From Desulfovibrio sp. UIB00 (lineage in GTDB: Bacteria > Desulfobacterota > Desulfovibrionia > Desulfovibrionales > Desulfovibrionaceae), in contig NZ_JAETXJ010000001.1 in NCBI RefSeq assembly GCF_022508225.1, positions 558,001 to 622,000 of the forward strand: a stretch of DNA of 64,000 bases. Direction: 5' to 3'. This document shows positions 36,428-45,600 of this stretch, one piece after another. A program made the translations under genes and the position numbers. Below the pieces are notes generated by a model. That model saw only the letters and a list, made by a program, of their open reading frames with translations. It was not told the DNA's origin and searched no databases. Numbering within the stretch: position 1 is the first letter of the stretch; every line of letters begins with the position of its first letter.

Positions 36428-37114
36428 CTAAGCCTCGGCCCTTTCGCGCAGGGCGTTGGCATCGAGCAGAATGATGCGGCGGCGGTCGCGGTCAATGAGT
36501 CCGGCTGATGCCAGGGCGCTGAGCTCCCGGCTCAGACTCTCGCGGCTTATGCCCATCTGGCGGGCCAGGGTTTCCTGGGTAACGCCCATGCTCAGGGTGG
36601 CGCTTTTTTCCATTTTTGCCCTGTGCAGCAGCCATGCCGCTACCCGGCCCGAAACGGAAATGCGGCCTTGCGATCCCGCAATCTTGTTGATGAACAGGCG
36701 CTGACGCAGGCTCATGGCCGCCAGCATGGCTACTCCAAGGGCCGCATCGTTGCGCAGGGCTTCAAGCAGTGCCTTGCGTTCCAGCCGCAAAACTACGCCG
36801 TTCTGCACCCCGATGGCCGTTGCGGGCAGGCCTTCTTCATAAAAAAGCACCCCTGCGTCCAGCATTCTGCCGCAACGCACAAGGTGTAGCACACATTCCT
36901 TGCCCTGAGCCGAGTGACGGCACAGTTTGACCATGCCCGAGAGCAGCAGCATGGCATCGGCTGTGGCTTCGCCTTCGCGAAATAGTGTCGCCCCCTGGCT
37001 GAATGGCTGCACACGGGCGTGCAGCGCCAGCTTTTGGCGTTCAGTATCCGACATGGCCGCAAAAGGGCCGGTTTGCAAGGCAGCATGGATGGTTTGCAGG
37101 TCGCTGTTTTCCAT
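36428..37114 (-). CDS. Crp/Fnr-family transcription regulator
   Basis: The 228-residue protein has a cyclic-nucleotide-type sensor domain (about 20-110), a long dimer helix and a winged-helix domain (155-220). The recognition helix reads MGISRESLSRELSAL. Its R-E-x-x-x-R pattern matches the residues with which E. coli Crp reads TGTGA. Cysteines occur at 65, 74 and 81, but not in an Fnr cluster arrangement. It resembles the HcpR-like regulators of nitrosative or energy metabolism in Desulfovibrio. It does not show the CooA Cys75-x-His77 haem motif in the equivalent loop. A TGTGA-N6-TCACA site lies 148 bp upstream, suggesting autoregulation. GGGGAG is 5 nt before the ATG. Confidence 0.9.
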   Translation of the reverse strand: MENSDLQTIHAALQTGPFAAMSDTERQKLALHARVQPFSQGATLFREGEATADAMLLLSGMVKLCRHSAQGKECVLHLVRCGRMLDAGVLFYEEGLPATAIGVQNGVVLRLERKALLEALRNDAALGVAMLAAMSLRQRLFINKIAGSQGRISVSGRVAAWLLHRAKMEKSATLSMGVTQETLARQMGISRESLSRELSALASAGLIDRDRRRIILLDANALRERAEA

Positions 37115-37261
37115 CTTGTCTCCCCCCAGACCGCTGCATGGCGCGGCAGTCTGGTATTGCAGTTTCGTTTACGTCTGTAGGGAACGCCTCAGCGCCATCG
37201 GCTGACTGCAAGATCTGTTGTCAGCAACAGAGGCAATACACCAGAAATGGCCGGGATATTC

Positions 37262-37277
37262 TGTGATGGAGATCACA
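37262..37277. promoter_or_regulatory. Crp/Fnr-type operator
   Basis: TGTGATGGAGATCACA is a perfect TGTGA-N6-TCACA palindrome located 148 bp upstream of the Crp/Fnr gene. The 467-bp gap it lies in (37115-37581) otherwise contains AT-rich promoter-like sequence around 37310-37345 and the coo terminator, and no gene. Confidence 0.7.
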
Positions 37278-37511
37278 AAAACTCGCTATTCAAAGCCGAA
37301 TCTCAGGCCGTATTAAAGTAACATGCAGTATATTAAGGTGATTTTAGAGCAGGGTGCAAATGAATTAACTGCTCTGCAAGGACGTTCCTGAAAATCCTGT
37401 CCAGAAATGCAAGCAGGCAGGTTTTTGGCAGACACGAGCGAGCATTTCAAGCCAAAATGCTATAGAGACTGCAATCTGCGGGAAAGGGTGCGCTGTAGCA
37501 TAAAACGCAAA

Positions 37512-37555
37512 GCCTCGGCACAGAAGCCGGGATAATCCGACTGCCGCGCCGAGGC
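37512..37555 (-). terminator. Terminator of the coo hydrogenase operon
   Basis: GCCTCGGC (37512-37519) and GCCGAGGC (37548-37555) pair around a 28-nt loop. On the minus strand the stem is followed by TTTGCGTTTTATG. It begins 26 nt past the cooF stop. Confidence 0.7.
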
Positions 37556-37581
37556 CAGAATGTGCGGATTGGCAGAAGCGC

Positions 37582-38562
37582 TTACTTCTTGCCGCCCTTC
37601 TTGATGGCCTTTTTGCTGTTCTTGGCAGGCTTGGAGGCCGCAGCCTTGGGCGCTGCCGGAGCAGCTTCGGGCTTGGTTTCAACCGGTGTTGCTGCGGCTG
37701 CGGGTTCCGTTGCCGGGGCTTCCGCAGCAGGCTCCGCCTTGACTTCAGGCGCGGGAGTTTCTTCCACTACCGGAGCGGCTTTGGCTTCGACAGGAGCTTC
37801 CACAGGCGTTTCGACCTTGGGTTCTTCGGCCTTGGGCGCTGCGGGAGTTTCTGCCGCAGGTGCCGGAGCCGCCGCTTCCGCCACAGGGGCGGCAGGGGCT
37901 TCAACCTTGGCTTCCTCAGCCTTGGCTTCTTCAGGTGCGCGACCAGCAGCGGTCACGGATGCACGGGGGCCGGGTTCGGCCACGGGAGCGGCGGGTTTTT
38001 CCGGCGCGCCCTCAATGGCAGGCTTCTTTTCCGGCGCAGGGGCTTCCACCACCGAACCGTCGGCCAGCACCAGCGAAAGGGCGTGGGCCGGGCAGGCTTC
38101 CATGCAGGCGGTGATGCGCTTGCCGTTTTCCATGCGCCATGCGCGGCACATGTCGCAGCGCACGGCCACTTCGCGGCGGGCGCGCTGAGCCAGGGTTTCA
38201 CCATCGTCGCCGTCCACGGAGGGCATGCCGATGGTGTCAAGGGTGATGGTGCCGTAAGGGCATGCAGCGATGCACATCTTACAGGCAACACAGTATTGTA
38301 CGCGCATGATGATGCGGCCATCGGCATCCTGCTGCAATGCGCCGGTGGGGCACACGTTGGCGCAGGGCGCGTGGTCGCACTGGTGGCAACGCACGGTGGT
38401 CTTGAAGCCTTCGGCCTTGACCACCTGTACGCGCGAAACCAGTTCATCGCGGTGTTTCATGGCCTCTTTAAAGCTCATGCCGTGGTGGGCGGCAATGCAG
38501 GCCACTTCACAGCGGCGGCAGGCGCGGCATTTGTCGGGTACGACCTGGATATGTTCAGTCAT
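37582..38562 (-). CDS. cooF: CooF-type Fe-S electron-transfer subunit with long Ala/Pro/Glu-rich tail
   Basis: The first 185 residues are a polyferredoxin of the CooF/HycB type with four cysteine clusters (CRACRRCEVAC, CHQCDHAPCANVCP, CVACKMCIAACP, CDMCRAW with a later CMEACP). CooF shuttles electrons between carbon monoxide dehydrogenase, or another donor, and the Coo hydrogenase. Unusually, about 140 further residues follow: a repetitive Ala/Pro/Glu/Val-rich stretch ending in a lysine-rich KPAKNSKKAIKKGGKK. GAGGA lies 8 nt before the ATG at 38562, which overlaps the hypA stop by 8 bp. It is the last gene of the operon. Confidence 0.88.
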   Translation of the reverse strand: MTEHIQVVPDKCRACRRCEVACIAAHHGMSFKEAMKHRDELVSRVQVVKAEGFKTTVRCHQCDHAPCANVCPTGALQQDADGRIIMRVQYCVACKMCIAACPYGTITLDTIGMPSVDGDDGETLAQRARREVAVRCDMCRAWRMENGKRITACMEACPAHALSLVLADGSVVEAPAPEKKPAIEGAPEKPAAPVAEPGPRASVTAAGRAPEEAKAEEAKVEAPAAPVAEAAAPAPAAETPAAPKAEEPKVETPVEAPVEAKAAPVVEETPAPEVKAEPAAEAPATEPAAAATPVETKPEAAPAAPKAAASKPAKNSKKAIKKGGKK

Positions 38563-38938
38563 GGTCCGTTTCCTCGGATGCAACGTGCAGGGCCATAAGC
38601 GTCATCCCATGACCCCCGTTGAAGTGGATGTTTTCGCCGCCGCAACTTGGGCAGACGAAATGCCGTTGCGTCAGGCTGAATTCATGTCCGCACTGATTGC
38701 AGGTACAGGCCAGGGGCGCGCATGCAAGCGTAAGCTTTGCGCCCTCGGCAAGGGTTCCTTCCGCCAGCAGTTCAAAGCAGGCGGTGAGCGTTTGCGCTTC
38801 CACGCAGGCAAGCAGGCCCAGTTCACACTGAAATTCCGCAATACGGCTGACCGGAGATTCCGGATGCGCCTTATTGTGGTCTTCCACGGCCTTGATGGCC
38901 ATATTCAGCAGTCCCTGAACCAGCGTTGCCTCATGCAT
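38555..38938 (-). CDS. hypA: Hydrogenase nickel-incorporation protein HypA
   Basis: HypA delivers nickel to the NiFe hydrogenase large subunit. The 127-residue protein begins MHEATLVQ, with the Ni-binding Met1-His2-Glu3. Its zinc ribbon is CNQCG near residue 82 and CPSCG near residue 98. It is embedded between cooH and cooF and probably serves CooH specifically. Confidence 0.95.
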   Translation of the reverse strand: MHEATLVQGLLNMAIKAVEDHNKAHPESPVSRIAEFQCELGLLACVEAQTLTACFELLAEGTLAEGAKLTLACAPLACTCNQCGHEFSLTQRHFVCPSCGGENIHFNGGHGMTLMALHVASEETDHD

Positions 38939-38964
38939 GGATCAAACTCTCCAACCCGTTATGC

Positions 38965-40047
38965 CTAGCGCTCGGTGCAGGAAACGCAGGGGTCGATGCT
39001 GTTGGTTATCAGCGCCACATCGGCCACCTTGCAGTCACGCATCATGACGCCCAGGGCCTTCCAGTTCATGTAGGAAGGCACACGCCATTTGAGGCGCGAG
39101 GGCATATCCGTGCCGTTGGTGCGGATGTAGTAGAACACTTCGCCGCGCGGAGCTTCGGTGCGGGCGCAGGCCTCTGCCGTGCGGATCTGGCGCATGGGCG
39201 CCGTGACCTCGCCTTCGGGCATCCTTTCGATGCACTGGCGGATGAGGCTGAACGATTCAAATATCTCGTGCAGCCGCACCATTGTACGCGAGTTCACGCA
39301 GCAGCCATGCTCTAGAACCGGGTTGAAGTTCAGCTTGCCGTAGGCGGCGTAAGGCGAATCCTTGCGCACGTCGATGGCAACGCCGGAACCACGGGCCACA
39401 GGGCCAACCACGCCAAGGTTGACGGCGTCTTCCTTGGGCAGCAGGCCAAGGCCCTTGGTGCGGCCAAGAACCATACCGTTGGTGGCGTAGATCTCGCGGA
39501 TTTCATCCACCTGAGGTTCAACCTTGGCAAGGGTCTTGAGCATGTAATCCAACAGATCGGGCGTGACGTTGTACTTAACGCCGCCGATGCAGTTGGCCGC
39601 CAGGTTCATGCGGTTGCCGTAAACGGTTTCCTTGAGGTCCTGCATCATTTCACGCACTTCCATCACGTGCATGAACAGCGACTTGAAGCCGATGATATGC
39701 GCCTGAATGGCAGTGTTGAACAGATGCGAGGCAATGCGCTTGATTTCTTCGGCCACCACGCGCAGGTAGCAGGCGCGCTCGGGAATGGTGATACCGAGCA
39801 CGTTTTCCACCACCATGCTGTAGGTGAAGGAGTGGCTGTTGGAACAGAGCGAGCACACGCGCTCGGTAAGGGTGACGTTCTTGACGAGGTTGCGCTGGGT
39901 AGCCATGGCTTCCATGCCGCGGTGCACGTGACCGGAGGTCAGCTCCACGTGGCGAACCGTTTCACCCTCCACCGTGAGGTGGAAATATACCGGCTCCTCA
40001 AGGGCCACGTGTACGGGGCCCAGAGGCATGGTGAAGGTGTTACTCAT
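38965..40047 (-). CDS. cooH: CooH, NiFe hydrogenase large subunit
   Basis: The 360-residue catalytic subunit reduces protons or oxidises H2. The nickel ligands are the N-terminal CSLC (near residue 65) and the C-terminal DPCVSC. The chain ends only three residues after the last cysteine (TER), so there is no cleavable C-terminal peptide and no endopeptidase should be needed, as I recall for Rhodospirillum CooH. The frame begins at 40065, but AAGGAG 7 nt before 40047 makes that ATG the better start. It overlaps the cooU stop by 8 bp. Confidence 0.94.
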   Translation of the reverse strand: MSNTFTMPLGPVHVALEEPVYFHLTVEGETVRHVELTSGHVHRGMEAMATQRNLVKNVTLTERVCSLCSNSHSFTYSMVVENVLGITIPERACYLRVVAEEIKRIASHLFNTAIQAHIIGFKSLFMHVMEVREMMQDLKETVYGNRMNLAANCIGGVKYNVTPDLLDYMLKTLAKVEPQVDEIREIYATNGMVLGRTKGLGLLPKEDAVNLGVVGPVARGSGVAIDVRKDSPYAAYGKLNFNPVLEHGCCVNSRTMVRLHEIFESFSLIRQCIERMPEGEVTAPMRQIRTAEACARTEAPRGEVFYYIRTNGTDMPSRLKWRVPSYMNWKALGVMMRDCKVADVALITNSIDPCVSCTER

Positions 40048-40579
40048 GGTTGCGCTCCTTGTCATTGAGAATGCGTTCCCAGAGGTCGGTGGTGCAGGCC
40101 CCGTTCATCATGATGGACAGGGGCACGGCCTCGTTGAGAATGCCTGCGTCAAGCTCTTCATCCAGAAACAGGCGCGTGGGATTGGGGTGGCCTGTAACCT
40201 GAATGCCGTAGAGTTCCATCATTTCCCGTTCGTGCCAGTCGGCATTGGCGAACAGGGGGGTGATGGAGGGCACGGTGGGCCACTCGCCGTTAAGGGTCAC
40301 GGTCATGTTGTAGACCACACCGTCCAGCTCAAAGTGGTAGCAAACTTCCTGCATGGGTTCGCTGAGCTGGCGGCGGTTGTAAGCGGTTGTCATGCACAGG
40401 CGCGCCTTGGCTTCGCTCATGATGGCGGCGGCATCCTGCAACATGCGGGGCGTACCCAGCCTGAACCAGTGAAAAGCGTTGCCGAAGCTGTCCGTGCTGT
40501 GGTGTACGGCGTCGTCTTCGGTACACAGGGCTGAGAGCCCCTCGATGACTTTGGCGTTGCCGTTAATTGTCTCTTGCAT
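40040..40579 (-). CDS. cooU: CooU, NuoC/30-kDa-like hydrogenase subunit
   Basis: The 179-residue protein matches the NuoC (30-kDa) family through WHEREMMELYGIQVTGHPNP at residues about 117-135. In Coo and related group 4 hydrogenases it docks beside the large and small subunits on the membrane arm. It lies between cooX (23-bp gap) and cooH (8-bp overlap). Confidence 0.9.
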   Translation of the reverse strand: MQETINGNAKVIEGLSALCTEDDAVHHSTDSFGNAFHWFRLGTPRMLQDAAAIMSEAKARLCMTTAYNRRQLSEPMQEVCYHFELDGVVYNMTVTLNGEWPTVPSITPLFANADWHEREMMELYGIQVTGHPNPTRLFLDEELDAGILNEAVPLSIMMNGACTTDLWERILNDKERNHE

Positions 40580-40602
40580 ATGTTCTCCGCGGGTATGAAC
40601 CG

Positions 40603-41181
40603 CTAATCCTTGGTGGGAGCGGCAGAAGTGACGCTGGTCGCCGCTGCATCGCCGCTGGCGGCGGGCAGTACGCAGGCATTGCGCTTGGCGTCCTCAAGCT
40701 GGCGGCATTTGGGGCAGAGCCTGCGCGTCAGATCCCTGTCGATTTCGTCATTATAGGCATAGAGCTTTTCGGCCAGCTTTTTGGGCAGGGGGCGCATAAG
40801 CTCGCCGCAACCGGCGCAGGGCTCGTAGCGAACTGTCTGCTGTTCGATGCGGTTGAATTTTTCCGATTCCGGATGCGCGGTGTGCCAGTCGGTCGTGATG
40901 CTCATGGCCCCGGTGGGGCAGTAATGGCGGCACGAGGCGCACAGGCAGCAGGAGTTTTGCCATATGGTGATGGTAAAACCCTTGCGGTCGGGCAGCGGCG
41001 AGATGTTGATGGCCCCTGCCGCACACGAGTGACGGCAGATGCCGCAGCCCATGCACAGGTCGGGATCCACAACAGCCTTGCCGCGCAGCCTTTCGGGGGT
41101 GAAGGTTTCGCCCAAGGGGAAGGGGTCGGTACTTGGACCTTCCAGCAAATTGCGGAACAGAACTTTCAGAAAGCCCGCCAT
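40603..41181 (-). CDS. cooX: CooX, two-[4Fe-4S] ferredoxin subunit with C-terminal cysteine pairs
   Basis: The 192-residue protein has two ferredoxin motifs, CMGCGICRHSC (about 42-52) and CCLCASCRHYCP (about 76-87), as in NuoI. A C-terminal extension has CAGCG (about 122) and CPKC (about 155), arranged like a zinc ribbon or rubredoxin-like site. It should conduct electrons from CooF to CooL. GGAGGAGTGAT precedes the ATG, which comes 1 bp after the cooL stop. Confidence 0.9.
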   Translation of the reverse strand: MAGFLKVLFRNLLEGPSTDPFPLGETFTPERLRGKAVVDPDLCMGCGICRHSCAAGAINISPLPDRKGFTITIWQNSCCLCASCRHYCPTGAMSITTDWHTAHPESEKFNRIEQQTVRYEPCAGCGELMRPLPKKLAEKLYAYNDEIDRDLTRRLCPKCRQLEDAKRNACVLPAASGDAAATSVTSAAPTKD

Positions 41182-41182
41182 A

Positions 41183-41632
41183 TCACTCCTCCACGCCCAG
41201 TTTTTTCAGCCAGATGGAACGCGCCAGCACCACAGCCTCAAGAATGGCCTGCGGGCGAGGCGGGCAACCGGGCACGTTGACGTCTACCGGGATGTAGCGG
41301 TCAAGCGGGCCTTCAATGGAATAGCCTTCGCGGAACACGCCACCCGAGATGGGGCAGATGCCCACCGCCACAGTGACCTTGGGTTCGGGAATTTCGTTCC
41401 ACACTTTAAGCACGCGGTCACGCACCCTGGTGGTCAGAGGGCCTGTTACAAGCACAATGTCGGCATGGCGGGGGCTGCCGCAATAGCGGCAACCCAGGCG
41501 TTCCACGTCATAGCGCGGAATACAGGCAGTGGTTGCCAGTTCCACGTCGCAACCGTTGCACGAGCCTGCGTTGATGCGGAAAAGCCACGGCGACCGCACG
41601 GAGAGTTTTTTAAGCATGTTATCCAGCGACAC
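41183..41632 (-). CDS. cooL: CooL, NuoB-like hydrogenase small subunit
   Basis: The 149-residue protein carries the proximal [4Fe-4S] cluster ligands in SCNGCD, VGICPISGG and PGCPPRP, in NuoB order. It forms the electron relay directly beside the NiFe site of CooH. It lies 10 bp after cooK. Confidence 0.94.
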   Translation of the reverse strand: MSLDNMLKKLSVRSPWLFRINAGSCNGCDVELATTACIPRYDVERLGCRYCGSPRHADIVLVTGPLTTRVRDRVLKVWNEIPEPKVTVAVGICPISGGVFREGYSIEGPLDRYIPVDVNVPGCPPRPQAILEAVVLARSIWLKKLGVEE

Positions 41633-41642
41633 GTCGGCCTCC

Positions 41643-42614
41643 TTACATCACCCAGACCAGTATAAGGCTGCACAGCGCAAGCGCCGTGGGCACAGTTATG
41701 TAGAAACGGAAGGCCTGGTCAATGCGGAAGCGCCCTGTGGCCGACTTGACCAGCGTAAGCGAAACCAGCATGAGCCCAAGGCACTTGAGCAGGAACCAGA
41801 CCAGATTCACCAGCCATATGTCAGATATGGTGCCGGGGAAGAAAAGCGCAACCCCCAGGCCCAAAACTACAAAGGTCTTGAGCGCGGACGTGATCTGGAA
41901 CAAGGCCAGCAGGGGGCCGCCGTATTCCAGCAGTGGGCCTTCGATAAGTTCAGTTTCCGCCTCGGGGATATCAAAGGGCACAACGCCCATGGTGCCGGGC
42001 AGGAAGATCAGATAGGCCAGCAAGGCGGGGATCATGGTCGGGTTGAACCCGAAGGAACCCACCTGCTGCTGCATGGCGACGATCTTGAGCAGCGAGAATT
42101 CCGCGCCCCAGGCTCCGCCGCTCAGTACCTTGCCCGTAAGCATGGCGACAGAGAGCAGAATCATGAGCAGCGGCGTTTCGTAGGCCAGCATCAACATCAT
42201 TTCGCGCGAGAAGCCCACAGCGCCGTAGGGCGAACTGGAGGCCGAGCCGCCCAGCATGATGGCCATGGCCGGGATGGGCAGCAGGTAGAAGATCACCAGC
42301 AGGTCGCCCATGTTGAACAGGCCGTTGAACACGCCGGGGATCGGTATGAAGGCCGCGCACACGGCCATACCCGTGAAACCGAACACCGGGGCCATCAAAA
42401 AGGCCGAACGGCAGGCGGTTTTGGGAATCAGGGTTTCCTTGGTCAGCAGCTTGGCAATGTCAAGCCAGGGCTGGATCAGCGGGGGGCCGACGCGGCGCTG
42501 CAGCCGCGCCTCGACCCGGCGGTCAAGTCCTTTGAAGAACATCGCCACCAGCAGGGCAAAGGCCCCGCCGGGGAAGATGCACATGTGCAGTATGGCAAGC
42601 AGGGTGTCGCTCAT
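41643..42614 (-). CDS. cooK: CooK, NuoH/HycD-like membrane subunit
   Basis: The 323-residue integral membrane protein has about eight helices and the conserved loop EARLQRRVGPPLIQPWLDIA near residues 34-53, typical of the NuoH/HycD family that anchors the hydrophilic arm and couples electron transfer to ion movement. IPEAETELIEG is the second family motif (about 215). Its ATG shares one base with the cooM stop (TGATG). Confidence 0.94.
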   Translation of the reverse strand: MSDTLLAILHMCIFPGGAFALLVAMFFKGLDRRVEARLQRRVGPPLIQPWLDIAKLLTKETLIPKTACRSAFLMAPVFGFTGMAVCAAFIPIPGVFNGLFNMGDLLVIFYLLPIPAMAIMLGGSASSSPYGAVGFSREMMLMLAYETPLLMILLSVAMLTGKVLSGGAWGAEFSLLKIVAMQQQVGSFGFNPTMIPALLAYLIFLPGTMGVVPFDIPEAETELIEGPLLEYGGPLLALFQITSALKTFVVLGLGVALFFPGTISDIWLVNLVWFLLKCLGLMLVSLTLVKSATGRFRIDQAFRFYITVPTALALCSLILVWVM

Positions 42615-45600
42615 CAGCGGTTCTCCTTGGCGGGCTTATTGCCGCCCATAAGGCCGAGGATTTCCCCGAAAATGCTGGAGGGCTTCATGCGGCTGGTGGA
42701 CGTTTCGACCGGCAGACCGCAGGTGTGGACGTCAATTTCGCGCAGGCGGGTAAAGCGCAGCACGAACCAGCGTCCGCCAGCAAATGCAAGGGCCATCATG
42801 ACGAACATGCCTGTGGCGTTCCATGCGCCGGGGCCGGAAAGCACGCCGGACAGGCCCACGTTGAGCGGCATAAAGCCGTATTCAGCCAATACGTTGTTGA
42901 TGGGACCAAGTGCCAGACCGGGGAACACGCCCGTGATCACGCAACCGGCAGCCAGAATGCCCATGGGCACGCGCATGATCAGCGGGGCCTCATGCACTTC
43001 GTGCAGGTTGGGCGAGGGCTGGCCCAGGAAGGCCGCATGCAGGAACTTGGCAATGTAGGCCATGGTCAGCACGCTGCCGATCAGGGAGAGCAACGCCAGG
43101 AAGGGCTGGCCCGCTTCCATGAGGGCATGGTAGATAAGCCATTTGGACGAGAATCCGCTGGTGGGCGGCACGCCCACAACCGAAAGCCCGGCAATGGCGA
43201 ACATGACAAGGGTAAAGGGCATGTGGCGGCCAATGCCACCGAGGTCTTCCAGCGTTTCCCTGTGGGTGGCAAACATGACTGCGCCGCACACAAGGAACAG
43301 CAGATCCTTGAAGAACACGTGGTTGATCACGTGCAGCATGCCGCCCGCGTAACCCAGCGCGCCGCCAGCGGCAACCGCCAGCACCATGTACCCAAGCTGG
43401 CTCACCGTGGAATAGATGAACACAAGCTTGATGACGTTGGTGCGCAAGGCCTGCACGGCAGCCATGATGATGGTGATGCCGCCGATCCACATGGAAACAG
43501 TGCTGATGATGTTCTGCTCCATGCCGCCCAGCACGCCAGCCAGCATAAAGCCGCCGCCCATGAGCATGAACAGCTTGATGAGGCCTAAGATGGCGCTCTT
43601 AAGCAGCACGGACGAGATGTAGCCGGAAACAGGCGTGGGAGCCAGGGCCGGGTGCATCTGCCAATCAATGCGGAAGGGCAGCTGGGCCGCCTTCATCAGG
43701 AAGCCGGCAGCCAGCAGGGCCATGCCGAGCCATGCCGCGCCGTGGGGAATGTAGGGTGCGGCACCCGTGAGCAGGGTGGCGTTGAAAGGCGTGAACGGCC
43801 CCACAACGCACAGGCCCAGGAAGATGAAGCCCGCGCCGAACACGTTGAAGATAAAGTATTTGAACGCCTCGCGAAGCGAGTCTTTATCGCCCTCATGGGC
43901 AATGGCCAGGTACAGCGTCCACGAGCTCATGATTTCCCAGAACAGGAAGAAGCTCAGCATGTACTGGCTGGCGGCCATGCCGACCAGGCCGCCGCACATG
44001 GCGGTAAAGGCGCAGTAGAAGCGCCACTGGCGGTGGCTGTGTTCCATGTAGCCAAGGGCGTAGGCCATATTGACCGCGCCAAGCACAGGAACCAGCAGGG
44101 CAAAGCAGAAGGAAAGCGTATCCAGATCGCGGCCAAACAGGATGACCAGCAGCGCGGTGAACAGCATCACGCCCACGCTGGCCCATCCGGCCTTTTTGCG
44201 GTCACGGTAGAACAGAGCGGGCAGCACGGCGCCAAACACAGGAACAACCACGAAGATGGGCCAGGACACATTCATGGCCAGGAGCACATCGGGGTCGTTG
44301 AGGTTGGGCGTGAAGCACATGGAGGCCACCGGCACCACAAGGTTCATGGCGAGCTGCGGGGCAAGGCCCATGATAACGCAAATGCCCGCCAGAATGATCA
44401 GGCCGATCTGCATGCTGCGCGGCGCTTCGGTCACGGTGGGCAGGTCGGCGGGGCGTTCTTCAAACACAAGGGTTTTCAGAATGCGCGTGTAGTAGATCAG
44501 GCCCACCAGCGAGCCGCCCAGAATGAGGGCCGCCAGCCAGATGTGCCCGGCGGTGGTGGCCGCCTGAATCATCAGGAACTTGCTGTAGAAAGCGCCAAAA
44601 GGCGGCAGACCCATGATGCTCACAAGGCCGATGCCCATGCAGGCAACGGTCACGGGCATCTGGCGGCCAAGGCCGCGCAGGTCTGCAAGCTTGCGGCTGC
44701 CCGCGCGCATGATGAGAGCGCCGGCTCCAAGGAAGAGCAGGTCTTTCATGATGGCGTGGTTGAGCATGTGCCACAGCGCGCCGGTGGTCGAAAGCCATGT
44801 GCCTACGCCGAGCACCAGGGCGATTTCACCAATCTGCCCGAGGGTCGAATAGGCCAGCATGCGTTTGATGTCGTCCTGGCGCAGAGCCATGACCTCGCCA
44901 AAGATCAGGGTTGCCGCGCCCATGGCCACAAGACCGGTGCCCAGCCAGGAAAGGCCGAACATACCGGGCATGCCCATGATCATGGGCCGCATGAGCAGCA
45001 CGGCCACTATGCCGAACACGCCCATCTTGGTGATGATACCCGAAAGAGGACCAGACACAGAAGATGGCGCGGCGGGGTGAGCGTCAGGCAGCCAGGAATG
45101 CAGGGGCACAAGGCCCATCTTCACGCCAAAGCCAGCCAGGCAGAGCACAAACGCGCCCTGCATCAACCCGAACGAAAGCGAAGGATCGCCCAGCAGCAGG
45201 AGGCCGGGCAGCATGAACAGCGCGCCGCCCGCGCACATTACATAATATTTGAGGCCGGCGTCGTAGGCGCTGCGATTGTTCTCATGCACCACCAGGAAGT
45301 AGGAGGCAAAGGTCATGAGTTCCCAGTAGCCGTACATGGTCGCCGAGTCGGCAGCGGAGACAATGCCCGCCAGCGATGCGAATGTCAGCAGCAGGAAGAA
45401 CCAATAGCGGCCCTGACGCTCATGGATGTAGCTCAGCGAGTATATGCTGACGACCAGACCCACAACGGCGATCATAACAAGGAAAAGCTTGGCCGTTGGG
45501 CCCGCCGGGGTGGCGATGGTGGTCGCCAGCGCCAAGGCGGAGAAGGCCACGCCCACCAGGGGCGCGCGGTCAAACTTTACCAGGAATGCTATGCCGGTCA

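Noticed and set aside
36428-37114. Crp/Fnr regulator as CooA, the CO sensor of the adjacent coo operon
   Set aside because: The CooA haem ligand pattern (Cys-x-His in the loop after the conserved Gly) is not found at the equivalent place, and its operator type (TGTCA half-sites) is not seen upstream of cooM; an HcpR/Crp-like reading fits better.
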